From Cryptomeria japonica (lineage: Eukaryota; Streptophyta; Pinopsida; Cupressales; Cupressaceae), in contig NC_081408.1 of NCBI RefSeq assembly GCF_030272615.1, positions 406,672,889 through 406,736,888 on the forward strand: DNA of 64,000 nucleotides, given 5' to 3'. The notes under the pieces are model-generated. The model did not search any database, was not told where the DNA came from, and was given only the letters and a program-made list of their open reading frames with translations. Shown one piece after another: positions 21,785 through 34,466 of this stretch (positions within the stretch are counted from its first letter, which is position 1; the number at the start of each line of letters is the position of its first letter). A program made the translations under genes and the position numbers.

Positions 21785-22079
21785 CTCTTCTTTACTGCAT
21801 TCTCCGCTTATCTGCAAAATTCTTTCGTCTTCCACCTCTATTTTTACCTACTCTTTCTTCAGACCTGATAATTAATAAAAAAGGTAAACCCTATCAACAC
21901 ACATGCAAGTGCAACGGCCAAAATATAAGACTGAAAATAAAGATCGACAAAAATCTCCTAATGAAATCGCTACCTAGTAGATCGGCCTTGAAAATATGAG
22001 CATTGACAATCTCTTTCCAGCTGATTTGTGTATTGGCAACAGTAGCTGCATCCCTCGCAAATTCTGAGGAAGGAGCCAT
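21785..22079 (-). pseudogene. Small heat-shock protein (class I-like, HSP20 family) pseudogene with an intron
   Basis: Exon 1 (22079 down to 21974) encodes a short N-terminus and ISWKEIVNAHIFKADLLG, matching the start of the plant class I sHSP alpha-crystallin domain (WKETPEAHVFKADLPG). A 109-bp interval (21973-21865) begins GTAGCG and ends TTATCAG. Exon 2 then continues in the correct phase with LKKE, a TAG stop where the family has a second Glu, and VKIEVEDERILQISGE, the expected next beta strands. Homology stops near 21,785, so more than half of the domain and the C-terminal extension are missing. An in-frame TAG lies two codons upstream of the ATG. These proteins are cytosolic ATP-independent chaperones; this copy cannot make one. 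No convincing heat-shock element was found upstream. Confidence 0.8.
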
Positions 22080-23960
22080 TTTCTACACATCACCCATTTT
22101 CTCTAAAAACATATAATTCCCCTACGATTATTATTTCCAATCTCTTTAGAAAATGTGATAAGTTGAAGAATGATGAGATAATACCTAAATCTGAGGCACT
22201 TGATTGGCAATAGTAAAGTTGCATCTTTGTATACTAGTTTTCCTTTCTCTCATGGCTTTCCTTTCACCGTTGTGGCTTGCATCACAAATGGGCGAAATAT
22301 TTTTGAAATAGGTTGAGCTGGAAAGGAATTTAAATTAGTAATTCCCGTGTTGTTGTCTATTGTTCCAATTTGCCATGACTGTGAGAGCGGCCGGAAAATG
22401 TTAGCCATGTGCAAATGGCTTTCGTCAACCGCAAAATGGCAATATTACTCCACATCATCAGAAGCCTAATGGTGGGTCCAGAATGTGCGTCTCATGGTAT
22501 CATGCAAGGGCATGCAATTTTGGAGCTGCATCATGACATGGTATGTCGTTTTGGAGCCAGAATAGCTATAGCCTTTGAACTGTACACATCAATCAAACTT
22601 TGTTTTAACATTTCCTAGCCAAAATATTAACTAGCACTCTTGTATAATACATCTATGCCCTATTTTTGTCATTGCTAATCTGCAAATTGACTGTATATAT
22701 TTTAGAGTAGAACAAAGGTATTGGACACTGAAAAAAAAGATATCAAGCAAATGCCATGGACACCCTTTAGCCCTCAAGCCCTTTGTTGCCACCATGAATG
22801 GATAGATAAATCCTTGGCAATAATAGCTCATTGTGGGAAGGGGCGAAGTCAATTACAATAGACAATAAACTTAATTGATCTTTCAACTACAAAAAGACTC
22901 ATCACTGCCAAGAATCCTTCCTAGTTGGATGCCCAAGGTTGATGGTTGTTGAACATAATGATTGATCATTATATGGTAGAGGGAGTCGAAGTCGGATCTC
23001 TTGGTAAAGTGAGAGAATGAAAGATGCGTCCCATGTTCCACCATTTGGCTACACACATTCTTGAAAATGAGAATGAGGATGAGGAAAGCAATTTATTTAG
23101 AGATGACAAATCTCTCTTATGTACAATCGCATACCTTGTCTCCCTGAAGATTTTAAATGGTCTTGACTACACTCTTTGATCCTCTGCAACAGGGAACGCC
23201 TTTATGTCATTTCACCCAAAAAAATTGTTTACTACAAATAACTGTACATAAACTAACAATTGAAGAAATTCTTAGGTGCGAGAATCATGGAATCCAATGC
23301 GGAGTTCCCCACAATATATAGCCTATCAACTAAATATCCTTATCTAGAGTGAATTGTAACTTTTGATAGTAACCTAGGGTTTATTTTACTACGTTTATCA
23401 TAGTGTACATGAAAATTTTAGTATATTAGATAAATTAATAATTATTTGGAGAAACTTATAAGGCTATTAGACATATATCTCATTAACAATTATATGGAGA
23501 AATTTATGAGGATTTTAGACATAACTATTTTTAAATTATGTTTGTTATTAAATTGGAGTATCTAATATAATATGCTCATAAATTATAAAATGAGAGCAAA
23601 TATGGGCAGAGCTCTTGATTCAGGGACAAGTAGGATTTATTCAAAGCTTCATGCTCTCCTTGTGATCATGGGGTATGACCAAGATGTTCCTAGCCCACCG
23701 ATAAAATCAGGTCTAGTTACTCACACTTGGCAACCTTTGTCTCAATTCACCTCAGCTCCGCCATAGTCAAATTTGGTAGTTCATATTCTCCACTTTCAGA
23801 ACCTGAGCTTGAATGAATTTAATGAAGTTTCATGCCCACAACCAATGGAAGAATAATGGTCCTAGTCATCAATTTTGGCTTCTGGCTCTACCATTTTATT
23901 ACTGGCTCTTCTTGGCATTGACGGGTGTTGTCAATCTGTGAAGTCTTGATGGTTCTGAAG
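22080..23960. other. No recognisable feature
   Basis: Mixed-composition non-coding sequence with a few ORFs of 60-75 codons that lack known motifs and alternative copies. I cannot tell whether any is an exon fragment. No LTR or LINE ends seen. Confidence 0.4.
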
Positions 23961-23965
23961 GCTAG

Positions 23966-25463
23966 TGTTAGTTAGATGAGAGGGGGGGTGAATCAGATAA
24001 ACTCACAATACAATGATCTATCCAGATTCAACCTCGGTAGAACTTACTTGATATGCAACTATGATTGTAAATCATTCAAACTCATAAACTGATAAACTTG
24101 AAACAACAAAACACATTTAACACCAGATTTAACATGGAAACCAAAATAGGGAAAACCACTATGGGATTTCGAACCCACTAAGAAAATATACTCTTCTAGA
24201 GTATGCTCAGTTAAAAGCCAATCCTGTTAAAGATTACATAAACACATTTGCTAAATGTGACTCGGTCAAGGGATTTCCCTCAGATCTATCAGAATCTTGC
24301 ACTTTGTTAGAAGTGACCTTGTCAAAGGATTTCAAACACTCATTTAGAATGTTACCTTGCTAGAGGATTTACAAATAAGACTATTAGGTCCACTCGGTTA
24401 AGAGATTTCCTGTCACTTACAAAAATAAATAACAGTAATAAAATATATCTTCAACTTCACATCTGAAATGTTAAAGCAGACTCTATGTGCTCAAAATAAT
24501 CTTGTCATAAGACTTATCTTCCTCCTTGTTGGGCTTCTCAATCTGTTCTTCAATCAAATCTTTAATCTTTTGTACTCGGTAATCACCTCTACAGTATCAC
24601 TGCTCTTATATTTTCCCGCATACTGTGTTCATCAAATTTTCCTTATTTATAAGCAATTCCTAACTACTTAATCTCCTTAATCACATTTCCCATGATTAAT
24701 CTTAGCCACCAAATCTTCAAACTTGACTAGGTTCATTGAATCCTTCGAACTGAAAAATGTTTTGTCTTGCCTTGAAACTTGTATTCCTTCCTTGGTACTT
24801 GTGCTCAGTTATGACCGTTCAATCTGTGTTGTAGATCCAACTCTTGAATTTTCATTGTCGTTGATCCTTAACAAACTTCTTGCACGACATTCCAATCTTC
24901 TATAAATCTCCAGCTCATTGGCATCCTTCACTTAATAATATATTTATTCATCCAATGCATTTTGTTACTGCTCGGTTGATACTCGGTAAATACAGAACTT
25001 TACTCAATAACTTCTTCCTTCTTTAACCGACACTGATAACCTTGGTGTTTACCGACTAGCTCCTTGCTCGGTAAAATGGAACAGTATCAAACCTTTACTC
25101 ATTCTATTACATGAAATCTTTTCTCCTTCTTATTCAATCTTAGAATATACATATATAGGATATCAAAACAATCAAAATAACATAATCTCATCACTATCTA
25201 ACTCCGTAATAGTTGCCCATTGAATAACTTATTACTCCCCTTCATTTTCACATTCTTTCTGTGTCACTTACCGACATCTTTATACTCATGAAAACATACT
25301 CTTTAAGATATGGCAACATCATACTGAATCAGAAAATCAATTGCTTGACATCAATGACAAAATAATATTATTAAGACAGTAGTCATCCTTTATCAATTAT
25401 ATCATCAATCTCCAACAACCTTCTCAATATCATCATACCAACAAACTTAATGTAATGCTAATA
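23966..25463 (-). mobile_element. Solo LTR of a copia-like element
   Basis: The left end TGTTAG is followed by GAGAGGGGGGGTGAATCAG, the same block as in the copia LTR at 6,294. An ATGGAAACC..GGGAAAACCACTATGGG stretch near 24,134-24,166 also corresponds to the copia LTR. The right end is TGCTAATA (one change from the expected CTAACA). GCTAG flanks both sides (23961-23965 and 25464-25468), a 5-bp target duplication. There is no internal coding region, so it is a solo LTR of about 1.5 kb, orientation inferred from the motif. Confidence 0.7.
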
Positions 25464-25649
25464 GCTAGATCATTTGAGTTTTTGCATGCTTTTTTCAATT
25501 TTGTCCTAGATAATATGTATTATTACATAATTCTCTTCGAAGGTCACAATGCTTAATTTTGTTGCAGGCTTTCCTTCTGACCAAGCTCTCTTCGAAAGAT
25601 TAAGGGGATAATTTTCAGATGATAACTATTAAGTGCCTTGTTTTTTATT

Positions 25650-25890
25650 GTCGGTATATCCTTACCAGTTCACCCCAACTGGTATAGCATGTATTGCCTA
25701 TCTGGTATAGCTTATCCGATATGGCTCAACCAGTATCCTTACTGGTTTAGCATAACTGGTACAACCTAGCCGGTATTGCCTAATCAGTCCATCCCAGCAG
25801 GTTTAGCCTAACCGGTAGCAGAGTTAGCTACACAGTGAATCGACAATCAGGACAACTAACCGGTATCTAAGAACAACGTGATGCTCAGCG
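25650..25890 (+). repeat. Cluster of ACCGGTA-like short repeats
   Basis: Words of the form (A/C)C(C/T)GGTAT(A/T)G, with AACTGGTATAGC, ATCTGGTATAGC, ACTGGTTTAGC, AGCCGGTATTGCC and AACCGGTAGC, occur every ~18-25 bp. They are related to the ACCGGTA word enriched in the copia-type LTRs. The stretch may be a further LTR fragment or an independent microrepeat; no ends were found. Confidence 0.5.
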
Positions 25891-25959
25891 ATAGGTAAAT
25901 TCAATTGTTTAAAGTTTGAGATGCTACAATTTTGAATATATGTTTTAGTATTTTGGCAT

Positions 25960-26220
25960 GAGTCCATGTTTGTAACCATATCATCAGATCTATTGCATAT
26001 AGTGACTTTTGTTGTAATTATTTTTCACACATGTATTGGGGGGTGGCGGTTGGTGGGCGAGGGGTGCTTTGTCTATTCCACCATTGTTATTTGTATTTTC
26101 AGGCTAGGATTGGAGGTTTTCTTGTTGGTTCTTTCCTTTAGGAGCCCTTGAACCAGTTGTATTGTCTATATTAATAATATATCAGTGGCTTGCCACTTTC
26201 GCCAAAAAAAAATTAAAAAA
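25960..26220 (+). mobile_element. LINE 3' end with poly-A tail (truncated)
   Basis: GT-rich untranslated sequence ends TTAATAATATATCAGTGGCTTGCC..CGCC followed by nine A residues and more A-rich sequence. The TATTAATAATAT(C)..poly-A ending parallels the ends of LINE-A (46,410-46,456) and LINE-B (55,340-55,375), so it is a related but distinct LINE, 5'-truncated. Confidence 0.5.
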
Positions 26221-26313
26221 ATGACAGCAAATATTATTTAATATTAATATAAGTAATTTATATCATATAATTAAATAATAATAATAATACAAATAATTAG
26301 TCTATTTGAAAAA

Positions 26314-29300
26314 ATGGCTCACAAGATGCAGCAACGGCGAAGATTTGCAGGTCGTCCTTGAAGAACAACTCAGCATAAACCTATTCAACGACAGAGGCAA
26401 GCTGGCAATAGTGGTAGGAATGGTGTGCTTACTAAGGCAAATTTGATCCCTCTTGGCAAAATATCTGCCAACGAAGTGACTCATTTAGCTAATGGAGACA
26501 ACAGAAATGCAGGGAAGCAATAGTCAGGAGGAAATATCATAAATGATTCATTAGCAGGGGCATCAAGGATCAACCCACAGAAGGAGAATCTCGGTGGATT
26601 GAACGGGCATCAAAGCTGGAGTCAAGATCCACAGTATGGGAGGATTGGGAATTCCTTTTTGACAATGCTACCTTTAGAAAATAAATGGGGATCCAAAAGA
26701 AATGGTAAACACCCCCAAAAACAATGGAGGAAAGTTAATCCTCAAATCACCATTAGCAATGTCTAGCATAGAAAACCTTACTTGTCGTTGGAGAGAAGGA
26801 GCAAGATGATTTTGATATCTTCATAATACCTTCAATTGTGTTAGGAGCATTTAAAATATTATGAATTATTTGTCAAATGGACGGGCAAGAACCCCCTAAT
26901 TCAGAGGATTTTAGATTGGTTTGGGATGACTTTTGAAGATCGGGTAAGTATCAAAACTCTAACTGAAGGTTTTTTCCTTCTAGAGTGTATAAATAACAAC
27001 CTAAAAAGGAAAATTATCTATGGGGAGCCAATATTATTTGAAGGTTTTTTTCTTTTACAAGATGGAATGGGAACCAAATTCTAATCCCTTGATGCACTAC
27101 CCAATTCGTTTCCCACTTTGGGCTACCCTAGTTAATCTCCCAACTGAGTATTGGAGTGTAGAAATAATAGAAAAGATTGGGAACTCCTTAGGAAGAGTAA
27201 TTGGAATCTAAGAAGAATTCTTTCTAGGGAAATCTGGGGTTGTCAAGATTTTGAACAATCTAGACATGAACTGTAGATGTCTAGATAATCTGGAGATTCT
27301 AACGAATAAGGGGAAGTGATTTCAAATGATTGTAGTTGAATCCTCAAGGATTAAATGAATTATTAGAAAGAGCTACATTTCCAGTTGCTTAATGAGAAAA
27401 GGTAAATCAATAGATCTTACCTTCAGGGAGGTTGACAGAATAGGGGAAATCGATCCGTCAATGGCAAATTCGCAGATGAATAACAATTCTTGTGAAAAGA
27501 AAGTGTGCTCGCCTTCTGAAACAGAAGTAGGTAAGGGATTGATAACAGAAACATGGAATCTAGGTGGGCAGAACACTAATGTTAATCTTCAAGACAGTCT
27601 CACCCAGACTCTCCATCCTGAAATGGTTACCAGTGCTCCTTCCCATAATAATCATCATGAAATATCAGAGGAGGTTCAACCATCTCTCCCCATAACTCTT
27701 AATAATGGTGATCGTAGAATTTCAGTTATGGATAAATATTTTTGGCAAAAGGAATTGGGGTTAAAAGAATAGCTAGAACATTTTAGTCATGAGGTAGAGT
27801 TTCTTCAAGAAGAAATTAATAACAGTCTTGAAATAGTGGCAAAACTAGACCAAACTGATGCAACAAAGTGGATAAGTAATCCATTATTCACACAGAATCA
27901 GAATAGTCAATTCATATGGAGTGTTGGCAACAACAATGAGATAAAACTGAGAGGGGTGAGGGGGGGGGGGTGAATCTGTTTTCTAGTGGATCTACAAACT
28001 CAACCACAAATACAAATCTGATAAACTGCATCAACAACAAAGATAAGCAGATAAACAACACAACACACAACACCAAGATTTTGACGTGGAAAACTCGGTT
28101 AAGGAAAAAACCATGGTGGGAACCTACCCACAATAAGATGATACTCTGTAGTAGTATGTGTAAATATTACAATGGGGAATGCACCAACATTCAGGCACAC
28201 TTCCTATAGCTTACAACTCAAGATACAATAACCCGGAAGGCTACAACCCTCAGGCAAGGTTCACTACCTTACAAGGAAGTCTCACTGACTTACAAAATGA
28301 TCAGACAACAATCTGAAATCAAATGAACTACAATAATAGCATCTGCTAATGCCTAATGATAGTTTCAGTTAAGCACATATGTCTTCTTTGGAACACCAAT
28401 CTCTTCTCAATACACCATACCAAAAGATAAATCCTTTGTTAGCACATACATCACTCTCTAATAATGCATACACAACCTTGATACCTAAATTACGTGACTA
28501 CATCACTTATTTATACAAATTATCAACCTTGACAAGAAGGTCAGCTAAACTCTCAACACCTAATTACAAAATTATATCACACGATTCAAAGATCGACCAC
28601 CAGATCAATATAATAATATACATGATATAACATGGTCCTAAACCAAATTCCCAAATGCTCATCACCATCGGAAATCATGCCAAGATCAACTGCAACGCGC
28701 TACACTACCAAGAAAACTGCATAACATGAAGAACATCACCGATTCAGTAAAATCACCAAGAACTCACACAATGATCAATGCAGATCATCAAAACAAATAG
28801 GAATTAATTAGGAAACACTAGCAAGAACATTAGAATCATCAGTAACAGTTGTACCAATGCCACTTATCAAATCTTCATCAATCAACATCTGAACCTAAAG
28901 AACACTCAAACAACAACAACTGTCACAAAGAAAAGATAACTTGCAGAGCACAAAATCATGAACGATATGAAATGAAGATACACAAGATCATCCCAAACAA
29001 TCTCCTAAAATCTCAGCTCAATATCTTATCACGCTGGAATCTACCAAAGGAAATATTGAACTCTACAAAGTACTAATTAGAAAAAAAAAACTGTAAACTA
29101 GATCATCGAATATGATCAATTAAGATTTCCAAATCACCAAAACCAATATAGAAGAATATAATGATACTAGAAATACTCCATATACTGAACCAAGATCCCA
29201 ATAAACCAATCTACAATCACCAAAGCATGAATATGTTGATATCAATGATGATAACATACCCTACCAGTAGCAATGTCCAACATGGAGGACCCTGGAGATG

Positions 29301-29620
29301 GAAATTTGACTGAAGAGGAAATAGAATCTAAAAGGAAAGCCTTGATTCAAAACATAATGGAGTTGGACAAGCTAAATTAAGAAGGCCTGGAAGAGGAAAA
29401 TGCTCAAGAACATTTTGGGTATGCTTATCATCCGGATCTTGGTTTGGGCTTTCATCATGAACTGTCCTCCAAAAATTACCTGATTGTGGTAAAGCTATCC
29501 CCAATAGAAGAGGAAGGAAGTCTTTTTTAGAGCTTCGATCATTGGATGGGCAAGAAGAAGGAAAATGAAGATAACGACTCTTCTATCTCAATGAAAGGGA
29601 AGCTCCCTTCCCCAAAAGCA
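26314..29620 (+). pseudogene. LINE-A ORF1 (nucleic-acid binding protein), interrupted by a solo LTR
   Basis: The ATG at 26314 opens an Arg/Gln-rich N-terminus that reaches a TGA after 15 codons and resumes. The segment near 27,080-27,360 (FPLWATLVNLPTEYWSVE, IGNSLGRVIGI) is a DUF4283-like domain typical of plant LINE ORF1 proteins, in which it acts as an RNA-binding fold. An acidic, polar C-terminal part (27,392-27,772, and after the LTR 29,283-29,600) precedes ORF2. The solo LTR 27922-29282 sits between DQNSQF-like sequence and MEDPGDGNL. Removing it restores colinearity with LINE-B. Confidence 0.7.
27922..29282 (-). mobile_element. Solo LTR nested in LINE-A ORF1
   Basis: It starts TGTTGG and ends CCAACA, with perfect 5-bp duplications TGGAG at 27917-27921 and 29283-29287. 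Near the left end a GAGAGGGG..GGGGGGTGAATCTG block and, at about 28,081, GACGTGGAAAAC..AAAAAACCATGGTGGG match blocks of the copia LTR. No internal region is present. LINE-B lacks this insertion at the same point, which independently fixes both boundaries. Confidence 0.88.
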
Positions 29621-32600
29621 ATGAAGATATTGTCATGAATTGTTAGGGCCTTGGGCACCACTAACAAGCAGCGCTTGGTCAAGCGCAAGTGCTTATCAAT
29701 ACAAACTAATATTTTTCTTCTTCAAGAAAAAAAATGAATGTTGAAGATATGGAAAAAATTACATGCAAACTAGGTCCTTGGCAAGTATAGATAGTTAATG
29801 CAAATGGTGCCTTTAGGGGATTATTCATTTTATGAAGAAGGAATGTAGTAAGCTTTGAGCCAGTGGCAGCTGAAAGGAATTGGTAAGGAGGCTTTGTCAA
29901 ATCCCTTAATATCAATCTAAAGTTCATTCTGATAAATTTTTATAGTCCCATACCTAAAACAAGGAAGAGAGAAGTTTGGACAGAAATAGAAGGGTTTCTA
30001 ACAAGATTTCTAGGCAACCACTTCATTTTGGGGGGTGATTTCAATGCTATTCTACACTACTCAGAAAAAAGGGGTGGTTCTCAATTGATGGGTCACTCTC
30101 AGTTGACTTAAACAATTGGTTTTGTAGGAACAATTTACTTGAAATTTAGACGGGCAAAGGAGAGTTCACTTGGAATAATAGGAGACTAGGCTTCAGTCAG
30201 ATTGCTGAGAAACTAGGCAGGTTATTTATTAAAGGGGACCTATCCACCCTCCATTTTGACCTTAAATCTTTTGTTCAACCATGGTCAGGGTCAGATCACT
30301 ATCCAAACTTGCTGTAAATGATGGGAGATAAGAAACCCCGCTATTCTCCATTAAAATTTGAATTTATGTGGCTAAAGCACAAATATTTCTATAAAAATCT
30401 CCAGCAATGGTGGAGGGAGGAATAGTTTTCAGGCTTAAAATAATTTTATTTAATCTCCAATATTAAAGCCACCAAAAGCAAGCTTCTAAAATGGAATAGG
30501 GAGTAGTTCAAAGATATCTTTCAGAAAAGCTATGGATAGAAAACGAGATGTCAACCTTGAATGAGGAGGTTCTTGGAATAGAGACGGATTAGGAGAGCTT
30601 CATCTTGGAAAAAATCTCTTGTAGGAATATGAAGACATTTTAGCCAAGGATGAAATATTCTAGAAGTAGAAGTCCAGACAAACCTAGCTAGATGATGGAG
30701 ATAAACATTCTAAATTCTTCCATAACTTAGTCAAGCAAAGAAGAGCAATAAATAAAATTATAATAATCTACAAGCAAGATGAATTGGTATTCGAGGATCC
30801 TGCCTTGATTGCAAAAAGTGCAATAGATTACTTCAAAGGTATTCTTAACAACTTGGAAGGTTCAAAAATATCTAGTTTGAGAAGATGCTTACAATTCATT
30901 CCCAAGTTGGTATCTAATGAGAAAAACCAGATGCTCAAAGTCAAAAAAGGCCAAACATGATTATCAAATTAGATATCAAAAAAGCTTATGACAAAGTACA
31001 TTGGCTCTTCTTGTGCAAATGCATGGAGGCATTTGATTTTAGTAAAAGATGGATAGAGTGGATCTTCTTCTGCATATCAACTCCATGGTTCTTTGTGTTA
31101 GTAAATGCCTCACCAGAAGGATTTTTTGAAACCTCTAGAGGGTTGAGACAAGGGGGTCCATTATCCCCTTTCCTATTCATAATCATGATAGAGGCTCTTG
31201 AGCAAGATTGTGGGCATTCAAATTTTCAGTGGGGTGGAACCATGCACTCATCAAAAATTTGCAGATGATACCCTACTGATGGGGTTGGGCTGCAAGAAGG
31301 AGACACGGGAATTCAAATTGATTCTTAATCAGTATAAGAAAGCTTCAAGTCAAGAAGTGAGCAATGAGAAATCTAAGATCTTCTTCTTTAATATGGACCC
31401 AAGAAAGGAACTTGAGATAGCCAATCGATTGAGTTTCAAAATTGGTAAGCTCCTATGCTCATACCTTGGAATCTCTTTAAACAAAGGAATTCAAAATACT
31501 AAATTATGGGAACCTCTAAATGAAAATATGAAAAGAAGGCTATCCTCTTGGAAAGGAAAATGGATATCTTGGGCTGGGAGAATGATAATGCTCAAATTAT
31601 TCTTATTAGCCATGCCAATCTACATGTTATCCTGTCTTGATCTCCCAATTGGGGCCAACAAAAAAAATAATCCAAACTATGAGAAAATTTTACTGGTAAG
31701 GAGTCTCAGAAAAAATAAAAATGCACTAATATCTTGGGAGAAATTATGTAGATCTAGGCAAAATGGGGGCACATGCATTAGGAATTTGATATGGCAAAAT
31801 CAGGCTCTCAGAGAAAAACATACTTGGAAAATATACTCTCAACCAAATCTCAAATGGGTAAGGGTCATTCAGTCGAAGTACTTAATCTCTGACAATAAAG
31901 GAGGTTTTCAGAGTTCCAAACCCTCCACAAGGGTCCAGAATATGGAACTTTATTTTGAATAGTAGGAGGGTGCTTCTACAAAATGTTTCATGGAATATTT
32001 TTGATGGTAGGTCTACTCTTTTTTGGGAAGATTCCTAGGGAGGCCTCCCCCAAATTGATAAATTAATGGACACCAGTGCATTAAAATATTTCTTCATTCA
32101 CCATTGGGCATACCACTTCATTTCTATGTGGATATGGATGCTCTCCACTCATCTCTAGGTTGGAGATGGAAGGATTTCTTAGCTCACATGAGTCAGACTA
32201 ACTGGGATAGATTGAATGATATTCTCTCATCTAGGTCTCTAACTTTTCGACAAGGTTGTGATAGGTCATATGGGCTAAATCAAAAGATGGCCAATACAAT
32301 TATAAGGATGGATTCAAGGTGGTTTACAAAGCATCTCTGCAGAATAGGGATAACCTACCGATCACCCTCTATTGGGACAAACTATGCTTTCCAAAAGTGG
32401 GAGCCTTTGCATGGGTAGCCATCTAAGGCGGGATACTAACTTCATAATATTTCAAGAAAATTGGTTTTTTAGGCCCATCAAGGTGTGTCTTGTGCAAAAG
32501 GGAAAAAGAAAATATTGATCATTTACTTCTAACATGCTCATTTTCCCAATCTTGTTGGGTGTGGCTACTCAATAAGTTAGAATGGTCATCAACATTGTCC

Positions 32601-33403
32601 TTGGGCATTCTTCAATGGTTTAGAGGGTGGCCAATCATTAAAAAATCTAGGTTGTTTGGCAATCTCTAGATTTGAATCCCATTTGTTTTGATCTGGGAGT
32701 TGTGGAAAGAGAGAAATAGAAGAATCTTCAAAGATAAAGAGTTAGAAGCAGACAAACTCCTCAACAAATTTGAGGCTACTATAGTTGAAGTTGTGACAGT
32801 AGAAATATGAAGCGTGTTAGAAAATACTTTAAATTCTCATAATGGGACAATCTAATGAGGAAGAATTGGCAAGGTCTAAGGATTCCCCCTTTTTTTGGTA
32901 AAGACAATGATGATAATCAAGAAAAAACAAGGCTTTGTGTTTGGACAGAACCTAAGCATGGATGGTATAAGCTCAACTTCGATGGAAAATCTCATGGAAA
33001 TCTGGGAATGTTAGGTATGGGGTGCATTATTCACTCATGGATAAATAAAATTGTTGCATATAAAATAGTTTGCTTGGGACATGCCACTAATAACCTTGCA
33101 AAATTCCATCGCTTGATTGAAGGTCTTCTACTCTGTAAGGACTTAAGCATTTCAAAAGTGGAAATCAAGGGGGATTCGGTAATTAACATCAATGCCATCA
33201 GAACGAGAGATACTCCTAATTGGAAGCTCAGGAGTCTTCTTGATTGTTCTCTTGGAATCTTGGATATGATTCAAGATTACATAGTTGACCATATTTATCA
33301 GGAGGAAAACAAATTAGCTACCAGACTAGCTAATCAGGGTGCAGATGGAGAAAATTTAGTTAAGCGTGAATTATCAGCCACCTCAGCTTTTGGTGCCACA
33401 TAG
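29621..33403 (+). pseudogene. LINE-A ORF2: endonuclease, reverse transcriptase, RNase H (broken, RT deletion)
   Basis: It starts MKILS with a TGA where LINE-B has Trp (WNVRGL). APE endonuclease motifs follow: NIFLLQE, ILGGDFNAIL and GSDHYPN near 30,020-30,300. The RT continues with KLDIKKAYDKVHW, RGLRQGGPLSPFLF and an intact FADD (HQKFADDTLLMG, 31,257-31,290). Compared with LINE-B about 370 bp is missing just before KLDIKKAYD (near 30,950), removing the APGPDGF region. A zinc-binding CxxC..HxxxxC part lies near 32,480-32,540, and a C-terminal RNase H (WYKLNFDGKSHGNLGMLG, IEGLLLCKDL, IKGDSV, EENKLATRLAN) at 32,855-33,403. At least eight stops or frameshifts separate the pieces. Confidence 0.85.
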
Positions 33404-33724
33404 GCTGGTATTGATTCATGTGTTAAAAAACACGATATGACATCGTCAAGGTTTCATATGAAACATTAAATGAGGTGTATGTGGTAATAATTTCCCATCA
33501 AAACCAAAGATTAAAGATTGTGGACAGATTTAATCCCACCTCAAACTGGCATGCGTTTTTTATTTTAGCAAGTTGAAAGAGGCAATACATGTGTGTGATT
33601 GCCTCAAAATCATTTCCATCATTTTGAGGTGGTGCCATACTAGGCTTAAGCTTTTATAAGCAGGCTTGTGATAGAAGCTTCAAGAAGAAATTTGGTTGCG
33701 TTTAGAATTCACCTAGTTTTTTCA

Positions 33725-34466
33725 ATGGAGTCCACGTTGTACCATCTTTCGGAGAATCGGCAAATGTCATTTCTTGGTGCCAGCAAGGATAAGACATGGA
33801 TGGATATCCTTGAATTGGAGGATGACCTGGTTAATAGAACAGTGAGGTATATCTTGGGGGGTGATATAATTGAGTCTAAATACCACTATCAAGTGAGCAC
33901 GGACATTCCTGTGATGTTCGTATCTATCATACTGATGATGGGTTTGCCAAAATTTGAGGCAATAATGCTATGTCATTCCCTTTTCTAAAAGGAGATTCTG
34001 GGAGATCTAAACTTGGTCGTAGATAATGTGGATGAGGAGATGAGGATTCCATACCCTGTGGATTATCTAGTAAGGGTTGAGCTGAGGGATTTGGGAGAAA
34101 ATATGGAAAAAATCCCTAAAAGGCTCATCCTCATTGTTAAGGATGTGGCAGCCTTTGAAGAAAGGAAAACAAGCATTGCTAGAAATATTAAATTTCTATA
34201 GATGTGACTTGGCCAGAAGGCAACCCTGGGTGGTGACTGGTGGAAGAATTATATGCTTGCAAAAGGTTATGTTCCATGAACCCCTGAGATGGCAGAATCC
34301 AAAGAGGAAGAGGAGGTAGTGGAAATCCTGCAGAACCTAATGAAGAAAAGGCATGATTGTGCTAGCTAGAGTGAGTTGCAGAAGGAGGCAATTTTAGTTG
34401 CTAAATAGCCTCTCCCTCCACATGGGAAGTGTGTCTATGTGGATCAGATCTTGTTGAAGGTGAAGG
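33725..34466 (+). pseudogene. LINE-A ORF3, unknown family; C-terminus displaced to 46,015-46,077
   Basis: The ATG at 33725 (MESTLYHLSENRQMSFLGAS) corresponds to 54353 in LINE-B. The ORF runs with few breaks through ILELEDDLVNRTV, HYQVSTDIPVMFVSI, NVDEEM, FEERKTSIAR, MWLGQKATLGGDWWK and PLPPHGKCVYVDQ until the gypsy element begins at 34467. The last codons continue on the far side, ending in a Lys/Gly-rich tail (KGKGKK) and a stop at 46075-46077, exactly as in LINE-B. I do not recognise the family. There are no signal peptide, transmembrane segments or zinc motif. It begins about 320 bp after the RNase H stop and is not an ordinary LINE component. Confidence 0.6.

Noticed and set aside
23572-23766. 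64-codon ORF as a possible host exon
   Set aside because: No recognised motif, no splice context and no second copy; evidence insufficient.
33725-34466. Interpretation of LINE-A ORF3 as an independent host gene captured next to the LINE
   Set aside because: LINE-B has the same ORF at the same distance from its RNase H and the same 3' UTR after it, so it belongs to the LINE family.
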